The notes under the pieces were generated by a model. The model did not search any database. It saw only the letters and a list, made by a program, of their open reading frames with translations, and was not told the DNA's origin. This document shows positions 12,618 to 19,956 of a stretch of 41,554 bases of DNA, in pieces; positions within the stretch are counted from its first letter, which is position 1; the number at the start of each line of letters is the position of its first letter. The DNA is taken from positions 407,027-448,580 of the forward strand of contig CABIXK010000001.1 in assembly GCA_902362705.1 (NCBI GenBank). The letters are read 5' to 3'. Origin of the DNA: Rikenellaceae bacterium. GTDB taxonomy: Bacteria > Bacteroidota > Bacteroidia > Bacteroidales > Rikenellaceae. The position numbers and the translations under genes are program-made.

Positions 12618-12647
12618 CAATATAGGACTAAATTTTTAGAAAACCAA
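12618..12647 (-). promoter_or_regulatory. Promoter of the GLPGLI/beta-barrel operon
   Basis: Minus-strand TTG (12645-12647), a 20-nt spacer and TATATTG (12618-12624), one T short of the TAnnTTTG consensus. It lies about 50 nt upstream of the first ATG. Confidence 0.5.
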
Positions 12648-12860
12648 ATTTCCGCGGCCGATTCTCGGCCGCCGACCGCGTAAAACCCGCTCTTATTCGC
12701 AGAGATGGATCGCCTGTGCCCCGACGGAGAGGGGAAGCCGCCGGATGGAACCGCGTTACCCGGAAAAGGCTGCCGGGCCCGAAAGAGGGGTGCGGAGCGC
12801 GCCGGAGGGATACGGAACGCGGAGGCAGCCGCCCGTCCCGAAGACGGGCCGGGAAGGGGT

Positions 12861-12898
12861 AAAAAAGAAGATCGCCACATATAGTATGTGGCGATCTT
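12861..12898 (-). terminator. Terminator of the tRNA-Asp pair
   Basis: AAGATCGCCACATA (12868-12881) and TATGTGGCGATCTT (12885-12898) form a perfect 14-bp stem. On the minus strand the stem is followed by C and a run of six T (12861-12866). Confidence 0.9.
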
Positions 12899-12902
12899 GT
12901 TG

Positions 12903-12976
12903 CGGTGCGTAGGGGACTCGAACCCCTGACCCCGTGCGTGACAGGCACGTATTCTAACCAGCTGAACTAACGCACC
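12903..12976 (-). tRNA. tRNA-Asp (GTC), second copy in the transcript
   Basis: Minus strand 5' GGTGCGT pairs with ACGCACC in the acceptor arm, with discriminator G. The D arm is TTCAGCTGGTTAGAA, the anticodon loop CTGTCAC gives anticodon GTC, and the T loop is GGGTTCGAGTCCC. CCA is not encoded. It is identical to the copy at 13023-13096. Confidence 0.96.
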
Positions 12977-13022
12977 ATTCCGTAGAACGGCGGACCGTTT
13001 ATACTCCGATCCGAAGAGTTTG

Positions 13023-13096
13023 CGGTGCGTAGGGGACTCGAACCCCTGACCCCGTGCGTGACAGGCACGTATTCTAACCAGCTGAACTAACGCACC
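13023..13096 (-). tRNA. tRNA-Asp (GTC), first copy in the transcript
   Basis: It has the same 74 nt as the downstream copy: acceptor GGTGCGT/ACGCACC, anticodon GTC, T-arm GGTTCGAGTCC. The two genes are 46 nt apart and should come from one transcript starting at the TATCTTTG upstream. Confidence 0.96.
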
Positions 13097-13115
13097 TTTC
13101 TGGTTATTGCGAGTG

Positions 13116-13145
13116 CAAAGATAAGTGAATTTTTCTAATCGGCAA
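13116..13145 (-). promoter_or_regulatory. Promoter of the tRNA-Asp pair
   Basis: Minus-strand TTG (13143-13145), a 19-nt spacer and TATCTTTG (13116-13123). The -33 element lies inside the 3' end of rsmD. Confidence 0.75.
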
Positions 13146-13689
13146 TAGATTTCTCGCTTTTTTTGAAGAAAGAAAATTGCACGCTTCCGTAACTTCTTAA
13201 TTGCCAGAACCCCTCTACGGAAGAAAAATCCATCTTGCGCGAGTGCTCGAACACGAAGACGCCCCCTTCGCGCAGCAGATCGCCGCCCAGGACCATCTCC
13301 ACCACCCGCTCGCTGCCCTCCAGATCGTAGGGCGCGTCGGAAAAGATCACGTCGAACTGCTTGGAGCAGCTGCGCAGGTAGAGAAAGACATTGGCCTTCA
13401 CGGCAAAGAGGTTGGCGATGCCCAGCTGGGCCGCCGTGCGGCGGATGAAGTCGTGGTGCACGGCGTTGATCTCCACCGACGTGACGCTCCTCGCGCCGCG
13501 CGACGCGAACTCGTAGCTGATCGAGCCCGTGCCGGCGAAGAGGTCGAGCACGTCGCACTCCTCGAAGTCGACCACGTTGCCCAGCACGTTGAAGAGGTTC
13601 TCCTTGGCGAAGTCCGTCGTGGGGCGCGCCCGCAGGTTGCGCGGCGGGTTGATCGCCCGGCCCTTGTATTTTCCGCTTACTATTCGCAT
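13135..13689 (-). CDS. rsmD: 16S rRNA (guanine(966)-N2)-methyltransferase RsmD
   Basis: A 184-residue Rossmann methyltransferase that uses SAM to methylate G966 of 16S rRNA in assembled 30S particles. It begins MRIVSGKYKGRAI, the family N-terminus, with RPTTDFAKENLFN, SAM motif I DLFAGTGSISYEFASRGA and acidic motif VEIN. The catalytic motif IV reads SDAPYDL, where the family usually has DPPY, so Pro is replaced by Ala. ATG 13689 is chosen over the longer frame because the N-terminus then matches the family; it overlaps the end of the upstream DUF3822 gene by 10 nt, which implies translational coupling. Confidence 0.9.
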   Translation of the reverse strand: MRIVSGKYKGRAINPPRNLRARPTTDFAKENLFNVLGNVVDFEECDVLDLFAGTGSISYEFASRGARSVTSVEINAVHHDFIRRTAAQLGIANLFAVKANVFLYLRSCSKQFDVIFSDAPYDLEGSERVVEMVLGGDLLREGGVFVFEHSRKMDFSSVEGFWQLRSYGSVQFSFFKKSEKSIAD

Positions 13690-14852
13690 ACGATCTGTCT
13701 GAAACGTCGTTTGAAGGTCTTGCGCCACGCCGCCCCCTGGGCGCCCGCCAGGCGGAGCGTGAACTCCGCCAGGGGCCACACCCCGGCGAGCCGGTCGAGC
13801 AGGCACAGCGCATCGTCGACCGTGGGAGACGGGATCGCCTCGGCGAGCCGCAGGCCCCCGTCATACACTTTTATATATAGTATCCCGGCCTCGGGACGGA
13901 GCCACACGCAGCGGCCGGCCTCGGCCACCGGGTGCAGCAGCGGCGAGGTGAACCGCACTGCCGGCACAGCGGCGGCGCCATGCGGATGCTGCGCGTCGAG
14001 CCCGTCGGCGCTCCCGGGAGCAGCGTCCTGCCGTACCTGGGCGGCAACTCCGGCGACACTTCGCGCCATCGGGGCGTCGTCGCCCGCCGCACCGCTCTGC
14101 TGCGCCGAAACGACTCCCACCGCCGAATCGACCGCACCGCTCTGCGGCAGCGAAGCGGCATCAGCAGCAGCCATAACAGCGGCAGCGTCCTGCGACACCG
14201 AAGTAACCCCGGCCGCCGCAACAGTCGCCCCGTCCTGCGGCACCGGGTCCTCCCCCGCTCCGCAGAAGCAAACGCCCGCCGCCGGGGCACCCCCTTCGTC
14301 GGCATCGTGCGACGCCTCGCCGGGAGCCCCCCAGAGAGCGGCGCACGCCTTCAGCTCGCGAACGGCCGCATCGGCCGCCGTGATCCAGGCGTCGCCCGCC
14401 GCATGCGCCTCGGTGTCCGCTCCCGCTGGCACGGCACCCTCGCCTGCCGCCGGAAAGACCTCCTCCGGCTCGCGAAGGGCGGCGACGGCCCCGGGAGAGA
14501 GCCCCAGCCGCTCGCCGAGCGCCCGCAGCGCCGCCTCGGGCAGCGCCATCAGCGCCACCGCCTGCCCGTCGCCGGCCGGTGCGCTGCGGACCACGGCATC
14601 GCCCGCCCGGGGCGACAGCCCGGCCGCAGCCAGCAGCGCGGCGCCGTTACGCCCGTCACACAGCGCGGCGGGCACGAGCAGCGTCAGCGGAGTGAGCACC
14701 TCGACCTCCACCCAGGCAGTCCCGGTCACCCCGGCCGCCCCGCCACGCAGCGTCTCTGCGCCGACCACCGAAAAAGAGTGTCCATCCGACCCGAGCCGAA
14801 TGGACACCTTATTTGCGGGTCGGGAAAGATTACTCCCAGTTACCTGCCTCAT
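13680..14852 (-). CDS. DUF3822 family protein with Ala-rich repeat insert
   Basis: A 390-residue protein. The N-terminal part (SIRLGSDGHSFSVVG, 17-31) and C-terminal part (about 298-390, VRFTSPLLHPVAEAG, ILYIKVYDGGL, KRRFRQIVCE) fit DUF3822, a Bacteroidota family with an actin-like fold, usually under 300 residues and encoded directly before rsmD, as here. Residues about 173-295 are a low-complexity Ala/Gly/Asp/Gln linker with imperfect 15-16-residue repeats beginning at 205, 220, 236, 251 and 274. The start overlaps the end of the preceding gene by 23 nt. The function is unknown; linkage suggests ribosome assembly or a neighbouring envelope role, which is inference. Confidence 0.75.
   Translation of the reverse strand: MRQVTGSNLSRPANKVSIRLGSDGHSFSVVGAETLRGGAAGVTGTAWVEVEVLTPLTLLVPAALCDGRNGAALLAAAGLSPRAGDAVVRSAPAGDGQAVALMALPEAALRALGERLGLSPGAVAALREPEEVFPAAGEGAVPAGADTEAHAAGDAWITAADAAVRELKACAALWGAPGEASHDADEGGAPAAGVCFCGAGEDPVPQDGATVAAAGVTSVSQDAAAVMAAADAASLPQSGAVDSAVGVVSAQQSGAAGDDAPMARSVAGVAAQVRQDAAPGSADGLDAQHPHGAAAVPAVRFTSPLLHPVAEAGRCVWLRPEAGILYIKVYDGGLRLAEAIPSPTVDDALCLLDRLAGVWPLAEFTLRLAGAQGAAWRKTFKRRFRQIVCE
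14001..14240 (-). repeat. Degenerate 45-48-bp coding repeat in the DUF3822 gene
   Basis: Five imperfect units encode PQDGATVAAAG, SQDAAAVMAAA, PQSGAVDSAVG, QQSGAAGDDAP and RQDAAPGSADG, each starting with a (P/S/Q/R)Q(D/S)(G/A)A core. The period is 15-16 residues, with one longer unit. Confidence 0.6.
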
Positions 14853-15468
14853 TGTTACCTGCCTCCATCGAGCCGAACTTGATGCCCGGGTAGCGGTTGA
14901 AGTTGTTCACCGCATCGTCGATCTTGTTGATGATCTCCTGACGGAACTCCAGCGTGTCGAGGAACAGACGGTAGGGGGCGCGGCACTCCACGATGGGGAT
15001 CACGACCTTCGACTCGGTGGTGATGATGCCGGCCTCAAGGATGTACTGGGCCCGGTTGTCGGTGCCGGGGATGTAGCGCAGGTTACGCACGTCTTCGGCC
15101 GAGAGCTTCTTGGGCGAGAAAATCGTGTCGATCACGGCCATCTTGAACTTCTCGACGTTCTTGCGGCCCGACTTCTTCAGCATGGCCATGGCCACCGAGT
15201 CGTCCTCGTCGACGATCTTGCGCTCGAACTCGAGCGTGTCGGTGAGGATGAAGTGCTCGAGCGAGTCGAACGAGCCGGTGAAGTGCTGGTACTTCGACTT
15301 GAAGGCACGCTGCGCGGTACGGATGTCCTTGATGCGGTCGATGACCGACGCCTCGCGCGACTTGAGTTGCGCCTCGAAACGGATCGGCGTGGAGATCTGC
15401 TTGTAGATCACGTAGCAGAGCGCCACGATAACCACAGCCAGAATGATCTGAGCGATTTTCTTTACCAT
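14830..15468 (-). CDS. Membrane-anchored hypothetical protein preceding DUF3822
   Basis: 212 residues. One N-terminal transmembrane helix (about 5-22, IAQIILAVVIVALCYVIY) after MVKK suggests an inner-membrane anchor with the rest, a mainly charged helical and mixed region, on the periplasmic side. I do not recognise a named domain. It is the first gene of a three-gene operon with DUF3822 and rsmD, an arrangement typical of Bacteroidota. The tail reads MEAGNNEAGNWE, produced by a 15-bp duplication of GAGGCAGGTAAC-type sequence, and this duplicated DNA also holds the start codon of the DUF3822 gene. No function can be assigned. Confidence 0.7.
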   Translation of the reverse strand: MVKKIAQIILAVVIVALCYVIYKQISTPIRFEAQLKSREASVIDRIKDIRTAQRAFKSKYQHFTGSFDSLEHFILTDTLEFERKIVDEDDSVAMAMLKKSGRKNVEKFKMAVIDTIFSPKKLSAEDVRNLRYIPGTDNRAQYILEAGIITTESKVVIPIVECRAPYRLFLDTLEFRQEIINKIDDAVNNFNRYPGIKFGSMEAGNNEAGNWE

Positions 15469-15490
15469 TTTTTTAATAAATATTTGTTGT

Positions 15491-15498
15491 TAATTTTG
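15491..15498 (+). promoter_or_regulatory. -7 element of the helicase gene, facing right
   Basis: TAATTTTG matches TAnnTTTG and lies 19 nt before the helicase ATG at 15518, giving a very short leader. Upstream is T/A-rich with no exact TTG at -33. Confidence 0.6.
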
Positions 15499-15500
15499 CA

Positions 15501-15508
15501 CGAAATTA
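15501..15508 (-). promoter_or_regulatory. -7 element of the membrane protein/DUF3822/rsmD operon, facing left
   Basis: TAATTTCG on the minus strand is one base off consensus. It sits 3 bp from the opposing -7 element, so the two polymerases cannot initiate together. Confidence 0.5.
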
Positions 15509-15517
15509 AATTTGCGC

Positions 15518-16933
15518 ATGGTTAGTACACGTATTGCGACCCAAATTTACGCCAAAATTTGTTTCGAAACAACTCCGGGGCAAAAAAAAATCGTAGAAAA
15601 GTTGTCGGAATACCTCTCCGATAGCGATTTTTCGCGGATTTTCGTGCTGAACGGCTATGCCGGAACGGGCAAAACCACGCTCATCGCGGCGCTGGTCGGC
15701 GCACTCAAAGAGCTGGAAATCAAACCCGTGTTGCTCGCGCCCACGGGGCGCGCGGCCAAGGTGCTGGCGCAATACGCTCACGAAAAGGCCTTTACCATAC
15801 ACAAACGCATCTACCGCGAGCGCACGGCCGCCGACTACGAGCGGCGCTTCTCGCTCAACCTGAACACGGAGCGGGGCGCCGTATTCATCGTCGACGAGGC
15901 CTCGATGCTCTCCGACCGGCAGTCGGACGGGGCGTCCTTCGGCAGCGGCTCGCTGCTCGAGGACCTCGTGCAGTTCGTGCGCAGCGGCCGCGGGTGCCGC
16001 CTCATACTGGTGGGCGACAGCGCCCAGCTGCCGCCCGTGGGGTCGGACTTCAGCCCGGCGCTCGACCCCGTGTCGATGGAGGCCTACGGCGAGGTGGTCT
16101 ACGCCACGATGGACGAGGTGGTGCGCCAGGAGGCGCAGTCGGGCATCCTCTTCAACGCCACGCTCGTGCGCTGCATGCTCGAGCGGGGCATCCACGACAT
16201 CCCCCGCTTCCGCACGGACTTCCCCGACATCGAGGCGCTCTCGGGCGGCGACTTTCTGGAGCGGCTCCAGGACTGCTACGACCGCTACGGCCGCGACGAG
16301 ACGATCGTCATCACGCGCTCGAACAAGCGGGCCAACCGCTACAACGAGGGCATCCGCCGCCACGTGCTGGGGGCCGAGGAGGAGATCGAGAGCGGCGACA
16401 TGCTCATGGTGGTCAAGAACAACTACCACTACACCGAGCGGATCGAGAACTGCCCCGTGGGGTTCCTGGCCAACGGCGACATCGCGCGCCTGAAGCGGCT
16501 CAGACGCTTCGAGGAGTTCTACGGCTTCCGCTTCGCCGACGCCGTGCTGGAGTTCCCCGACTACGAGGGGACCGAGATCGCCTGCAAGATCCTGCTCGAC
16601 ACGATCGCCTCCGAGTCGCCGTCGCTCACGCGCGACGAGTCGATGCGGCTCTTCTACGAGGTGGAGAAGGACTATCTCGACATCGGCAGCAAGATCAAGC
16701 GTTTCAGGGAGATCCGCGAGAACCCCCACTTCAACGCCGTGCAGGTGAAGTTCTCCTACGCCGTGACGTGCCACAAGGCGCAGGGCGGCCAGTGGCGGGC
16801 GGTGTTCGTCGACCGCTGTCTGTTCGGCGACGAGACGATGACGCGCGACATGCTGCGGTGGCTCTACACGGCGCTGACGCGCGCCACGGACAAACTCTTT
16901 CTGGTCAACTTCGATGAAACATTCTACGAATAG
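15518..16933 (+). CDS. RecD-like SF1 DNA helicase (AAA family ATPase)
   Basis: A 471-residue superfamily 1B helicase. Walker A is GYAGTGKTT (46-54), with LLAPTGRAAK (motif Ia), FIVDEASML (motif II, about 123-131), VGDSAQLPPVG (motif III), VTCHKAQGGQW (motif V) and YTALTRA (motif VI, about 449-455). It is shorter than full RecD2, lacking the long N-terminal region. Such stand-alone RecD-like helicases are common in Bacteroidota, and a role in DNA repair is inferred. ATG 15518 is preferred over an in-frame TTG at 15512. It overlaps the following glycosylase-family gene by 20 nt. Confidence 0.85.
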   Translation: MVSTRIATQIYAKICFETTPGQKKIVEKLSEYLSDSDFSRIFVLNGYAGTGKTTLIAALVGALKELEIKPVLLAPTGRAAKVLAQYAHEKAFTIHKRIYRERTAADYERRFSLNLNTERGAVFIVDEASMLSDRQSDGASFGSGSLLEDLVQFVRSGRGCRLILVGDSAQLPPVGSDFSPALDPVSMEAYGEVVYATMDEVVRQEAQSGILFNATLVRCMLERGIHDIPRFRTDFPDIEALSGGDFLERLQDCYDRYGRDETIVITRSNKRANRYNEGIRRHVLGAEEEIESGDMLMVVKNNYHYTERIENCPVGFLANGDIARLKRLRRFEEFYGFRFADAVLEFPDYEGTEIACKILLDTIASESPSLTRDESMRLFYEVEKDYLDIGSKIKRFREIRENPHFNAVQVKFSYAVTCHKAQGGQWRAVFVDRCLFGDETMTRDMLRWLYTALTRATDKLFLVNFDETFYE

Positions 16934-17543
16934 CGACGCGCAGGCCGCCGTCGAGCGCCACCCGCTGCCGCCCTTCCTGCCCGAAGGGGCACGGCTACTC
17001 ATGCTGGGCAGCTTCCCGCCCCAGCGCCGCCGCTGGTCGATGGAGTTCTTCTACCCCAACCTCCAGAACGACATGTGGCGCATCGTGGGGCTGCTGGCCG
17101 CGGGCGACAAGAACCACTTCCTCGCCCCGGGCGGCCGGCAGTTCGACCGCGGGCGCATCGAGGCCTTCTGCCGCGAGCGGGGCCTGGCCCTCTACGACAC
17201 GGCCGAGGAGGTCGTGCGCCTGCGCGACAACGCCTCGGACAACTTCCTGCAGGTGGTGCGCCGGACCGACATCGAGGCGCTCCTGGCGCGCATCCCCCGC
17301 TGCCGGACGATCGTCGTCACGGGACAGAAGGCCGCCGACACGCTGTGCGAGGCGACCGGCTGCGCGCAGCCTCCCGTGGGCGGCTGCACGACGCTGCGGC
17401 TGGCCGGGCGGGAGATGACGCTGTGGCGCATGCCCTCCTCGTCGCGCGCCTACCCCCGGCCCGTGGAGTGGAAGGCGGAGTTCTACCGCCGCCCCTTCGT
17501 CGAGGCGGGGATCCTCGCCGGGGAGGAGACGCCGCGCCCCTGA
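16914..17543 (+). CDS. Uracil-DNA glycosylase superfamily protein
   Basis: 209 residues. LMLGSFPPQRRRWSMEFFYPN and NDMWRI match the GxxPG-like and Phe/Asn motifs of a Bacteroidota branch of the UDG superfamily. The C-terminal MPSSSRAYPRP corresponds to the HPSPxS-type DNA-intercalating loop. The predicted activity is removal of uracil or a related damaged base, but this branch has not been characterised to my knowledge, and the canonical catalytic Asp is not obvious. Overlap with the helicase gene by 20 nt indicates an operon with a shared DNA repair theme. Confidence 0.75.
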   Translation: MKHSTNSDAQAAVERHPLPPFLPEGARLLMLGSFPPQRRRWSMEFFYPNLQNDMWRIVGLLAAGDKNHFLAPGGRQFDRGRIEAFCRERGLALYDTAEEVVRLRDNASDNFLQVVRRTDIEALLARIPRCRTIVVTGQKAADTLCEATGCAQPPVGGCTTLRLAGREMTLWRMPSSSRAYPRPVEWKAEFYRRPFVEAGILAGEETPRP

Positions 17544-17598
17544 CGGAGGGCCCGCCCGATGGCGACACGGGCCCGCGAGAGAGGACCTGCCCGAGGGA

Positions 17599-17607
17599 GG
17601 GGGGGGG
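17599..17607 (+). repeat. Poly-G tract (9 G)
   Basis: A homopolymer of nine G in the spacer between the glycosylase gene and the sialate operon promoter. It is one of four such tracts on the plus strand of this window. Confidence 0.9.
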
Positions 17608-17707
17608 CACCCGTGAAAAGGGGCCGCCCGGGGACGACGCAGCGCCCATGCGCCGCCCCGGCGTTCGTTGCGCACGCCGCACGGATGAAATAAATCGGCC
17701 GTCATCC

Positions 17708-17738
17708 TTGCAGGATACGACGAAAAATTTTATCTTTG
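17708..17738 (+). promoter_or_regulatory. Promoter of the sialic acid operon
   Basis: TTG (17708-17710), a 20-nt spacer and TATCTTTG (17731-17738), ending 31 nt before the lyase ATG. No operator is recognisable. Confidence 0.75.
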
Positions 17739-17769
17739 TTAGAAACGAACGTCAAAAACCCTACTCTAT

Positions 17770-18687
17770 ATGGAAAAGATCAAAGGACTGATCGACGCCC
17801 CGTTCACCCCGATGCGCCCCAACGGCGACGTCGACACGGAGCCGATCCCCGCCTATGCCGCCATGCTGGCCAAGAACGGCCTGAAGGGCGTATTCATCAA
17901 CGGCTCGTCGGGCGAGGGCTACATGCTCACCGCGGAGGAGCGCATGCTGCTGGCCGAAAAGTGGATGGAGGCGGCGCCCGCCGGCTTCAAGGTGATCGTG
18001 CACGTGGGCAGCTGCTGCCTGCGCGAGAGCGAGCGTCTGGCCGCCCACGCCGCCCGGATCGGCGCCTGGGGCATCGGCGCCATGGCGCCCCCGTTCCCCA
18101 AGATCGGCCGCGTGGAGGAGCTGGCGAAGTACTGCGAGGCGATCGCGGCGGCCGCACCCACGCTCCCCTTCTACTACTACCACATCCCGGCTTTCAACGG
18201 CGCCTATCTGCCGATGGTCGAGCTGCTCGGCGCCGTCGACGGGCGCATCCCCAACTTCGCGGGCATCAAATACACCTTCGAGAGCCTCTACGAGTACAAC
18301 CAGTGCCGCCTCTACGGCGGGGGCAAGTTCGACATGCTCCACGGCCAGGACGAGACGATCCTCCCCTCGCTGGCGCAGGGCGGCGCCGAGGGCGGCATCG
18401 GCGGCACGACCAACTACAACGGCCGCGAACTCACGGGCATCATCGAAGCCTGGAAGCAGGGCGACATCGAGACGGCGCGCGAGCGGCAGAACTTCTCGCA
18501 GGCCGTGATCAACGTCATCTGCAACTACCGCGGCAACATCGTGGGCGGCAAGCGCATCATGAAGCTCATAGGCCTGGACCTGGGCCCCAACCGCGTGCCG
18601 TTCCGCAACCTCACCGACGAGGAGGAGCGCTCCATGCGCGCCGAGCTGGAAGCCATCGGCTTCTTCGAGCGCTGCAACCGCCTCTGA
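17770..18687 (+). CDS. nanA: N-acetylneuraminate lyase
   Basis: A 305-residue DHDPS/NAL-family aldolase that cleaves N-acetylneuraminate to N-acetylmannosamine and pyruvate. GSSGE (45-49) binds the carboxylate, YYYHIP supplies the catalytic Tyr (about 137), and GIKYT carries the Schiff-base Lys (167). The length is standard. The following epimerase, mutarotase and transporter make sialate lyase far more likely than dihydrodipicolinate synthase. It is the first gene after a consensus promoter. In Bacteroides the equivalent is often named nanL. Confidence 0.92.
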   Translation: MEKIKGLIDAPFTPMRPNGDVDTEPIPAYAAMLAKNGLKGVFINGSSGEGYMLTAEERMLLAEKWMEAAPAGFKVIVHVGSCCLRESERLAAHAARIGAWGIGAMAPPFPKIGRVEELAKYCEAIAAAAPTLPFYYYHIPAFNGAYLPMVELLGAVDGRIPNFAGIKYTFESLYEYNQCRLYGGGKFDMLHGQDETILPSLAQGGAEGGIGGTTNYNGRELTGIIEAWKQGDIETARERQNFSQAVINVICNYRGNIVGGKRIMKLIGLDLGPNRVPFRNLTDEEERSMRAELEAIGFFERCNRL

Positions 18688-18707
18688 CACCCTTTCCACC
18701 CACCGCA

Positions 18708-18743
18708 GGACCGCTTCCCGACCCCTCGGCACGGAAGCGGTCC
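18708..18743 (+). other. Intercistronic hairpin between lyase and epimerase genes
   Basis: GGACCGCTTCC (18708-18718) and GGAAGCGGTCC (18733-18743) form a perfect 11-bp stem with a 14-nt loop. There is no T run, so an mRNA-stabilising or processing element is more likely than a terminator. Confidence 0.6.
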
Positions 18744-18763
18744 CGCACAATCGTACCACCCCC

Positions 18764-19954
18764 ATGACATCCGAACAGAAAACATTCCTGCAGAGCTGCC
18801 GCGAGCAGTACCTCGGCGATCTGACGGGCGATATCATGCCCTTCTGGCTCCGGCACGGGCTCGACCGCGAGCACGGCGGCGTCTACACCTGCCTCGACCG
18901 CGAGGGCCGGCTGATGGATCCCACCAAGTCGGTCTGGTTCCAGGGCCGCTTCGGCTACATCTGCGCCGCAGCCTGCAACCGCATCGAACGGCGGACGGAG
19001 TGGCTCGCCGCTTCGAAGAGCTGCATCGACTTCATCGAGCGCCACTGCATCGACACCGACGGACACATGTTCTTCACCGTCGCGGCCGACGGGCGCCCGG
19101 TGCAGAAGCGCCGCTACGTCTTCTCGGAGTGCTTCGCCGCCGCGGCGATGGCCGAGTACGCCCTGGCCTCGGGCGACATGACCTACGCCCGCCGGGCCCT
19201 CGAGCTCTTCCACGCCACGCGGCGCATGCTCGCCACGCCGGGCTTCCTGCCCCCGAAAACCACGGTCGAGGGGCGCAGCCACTCGATCACCATGATCCTC
19301 ATCAACGTGGCGCTGGTCATCCGGCAGGTGATCGACGATGCGGCGCTCGACGAGCAGATCGCCGCGTCGCTGCACGAGATCGAGCACTACCTGATGCACC
19401 CCGAATACCGCACCGTACTGGAGACGGTGGCGATGGACGGCTCGCTTATCGACACCTGCGCCGGGCGCACGATCAACCCCGGCCACTGCATCGAGACGGC
19501 GTGGTTCATCCTCGACGCCGCACGCGCCGAGCAGGACCCCGCGCGCCGCGACCACTACACGCAGATCGGCCTTCGGATCCTCGACTGGGGCTGGGAGTGG
19601 GGCTGGGACGACGCCTACGGCGGCATCATCAACTTCCGCGACTGCCGCAACTTCCCGCCGCAGGACTACTCGCAGGACATGAAGTTCTGGTGGCCGCAGT
19701 GCGAGGCGATCGTCGCCGCGCTCTACGCCTACCGCGTCTCGGGCGACGAGAAGTATCTGGAGATGCACCGCCGGGCCCACGAGTGGGCCTACGCCCATCT
19801 GCAGGACCGGGAGTGCGGCGAGTGGTACGGCTACCTGCACCGCGACGGCTCGGTGGCCCAACCGGCCAAGGGCAACATCTTCAAGGGGCCCTTCCACGTC
19901 CCGCGCATGATGATCCGCTCGAAGCTGCTGTGCGACGAAATCCTCGGCCAATAG
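18764..19954 (+). CDS. N-acylglucosamine 2-epimerase (AGE family)
   Basis: A 396-residue (alpha/alpha)6-barrel enzyme. AGE-type epimerases interconvert ManNAc and GlcNAc; in Bacteroides sialate operons this replaces the NanE/NanK route. NPGHCIE (His 241) and GPFHVPR (His 378) match the two catalytic histidines, with RYVFSECF, SHSITMI and WWPQCEAI as further conserved barrel motifs. The length agrees with the family. It lies downstream of the lyase, whose product ManNAc is its substrate, and is 2 nt from the mutarotase start, so it is in the same operon. Confidence 0.9.
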   Translation: MTSEQKTFLQSCREQYLGDLTGDIMPFWLRHGLDREHGGVYTCLDREGRLMDPTKSVWFQGRFGYICAAACNRIERRTEWLAASKSCIDFIERHCIDTDGHMFFTVAADGRPVQKRRYVFSECFAAAAMAEYALASGDMTYARRALELFHATRRMLATPGFLPPKTTVEGRSHSITMILINVALVIRQVIDDAALDEQIAASLHEIEHYLMHPEYRTVLETVAMDGSLIDTCAGRTINPGHCIETAWFILDAARAEQDPARRDHYTQIGLRILDWGWEWGWDDAYGGIINFRDCRNFPPQDYSQDMKFWWPQCEAIVAALYAYRVSGDEKYLEMHRRAHEWAYAHLQDRECGEWYGYLHRDGSVAQPAKGNIFKGPFHVPRMMIRSKLLCDEILGQ

Positions 19955-19956
19955 CC

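Larger units (their letters stand above)
12568..12902. other. Intergenic region between GLPGLI gene and tRNA-Asp
   Basis: No coding feature is supported. It holds the GLPGLI promoter, a small hairpin GCCCGTC/GACGGGC (12831-12849) and the tRNA terminator (12861-12898). The stretch about 12660-12830 shows nothing else I can assign. Confidence 0.6.

Noticed and set aside
13023..13096. Tandem tRNA genes as an integration site
   Set aside because: The two tRNA-Asp genes are complete and identical, with a shared promoter and terminator. No integrase or partial tRNA copy lies nearby.
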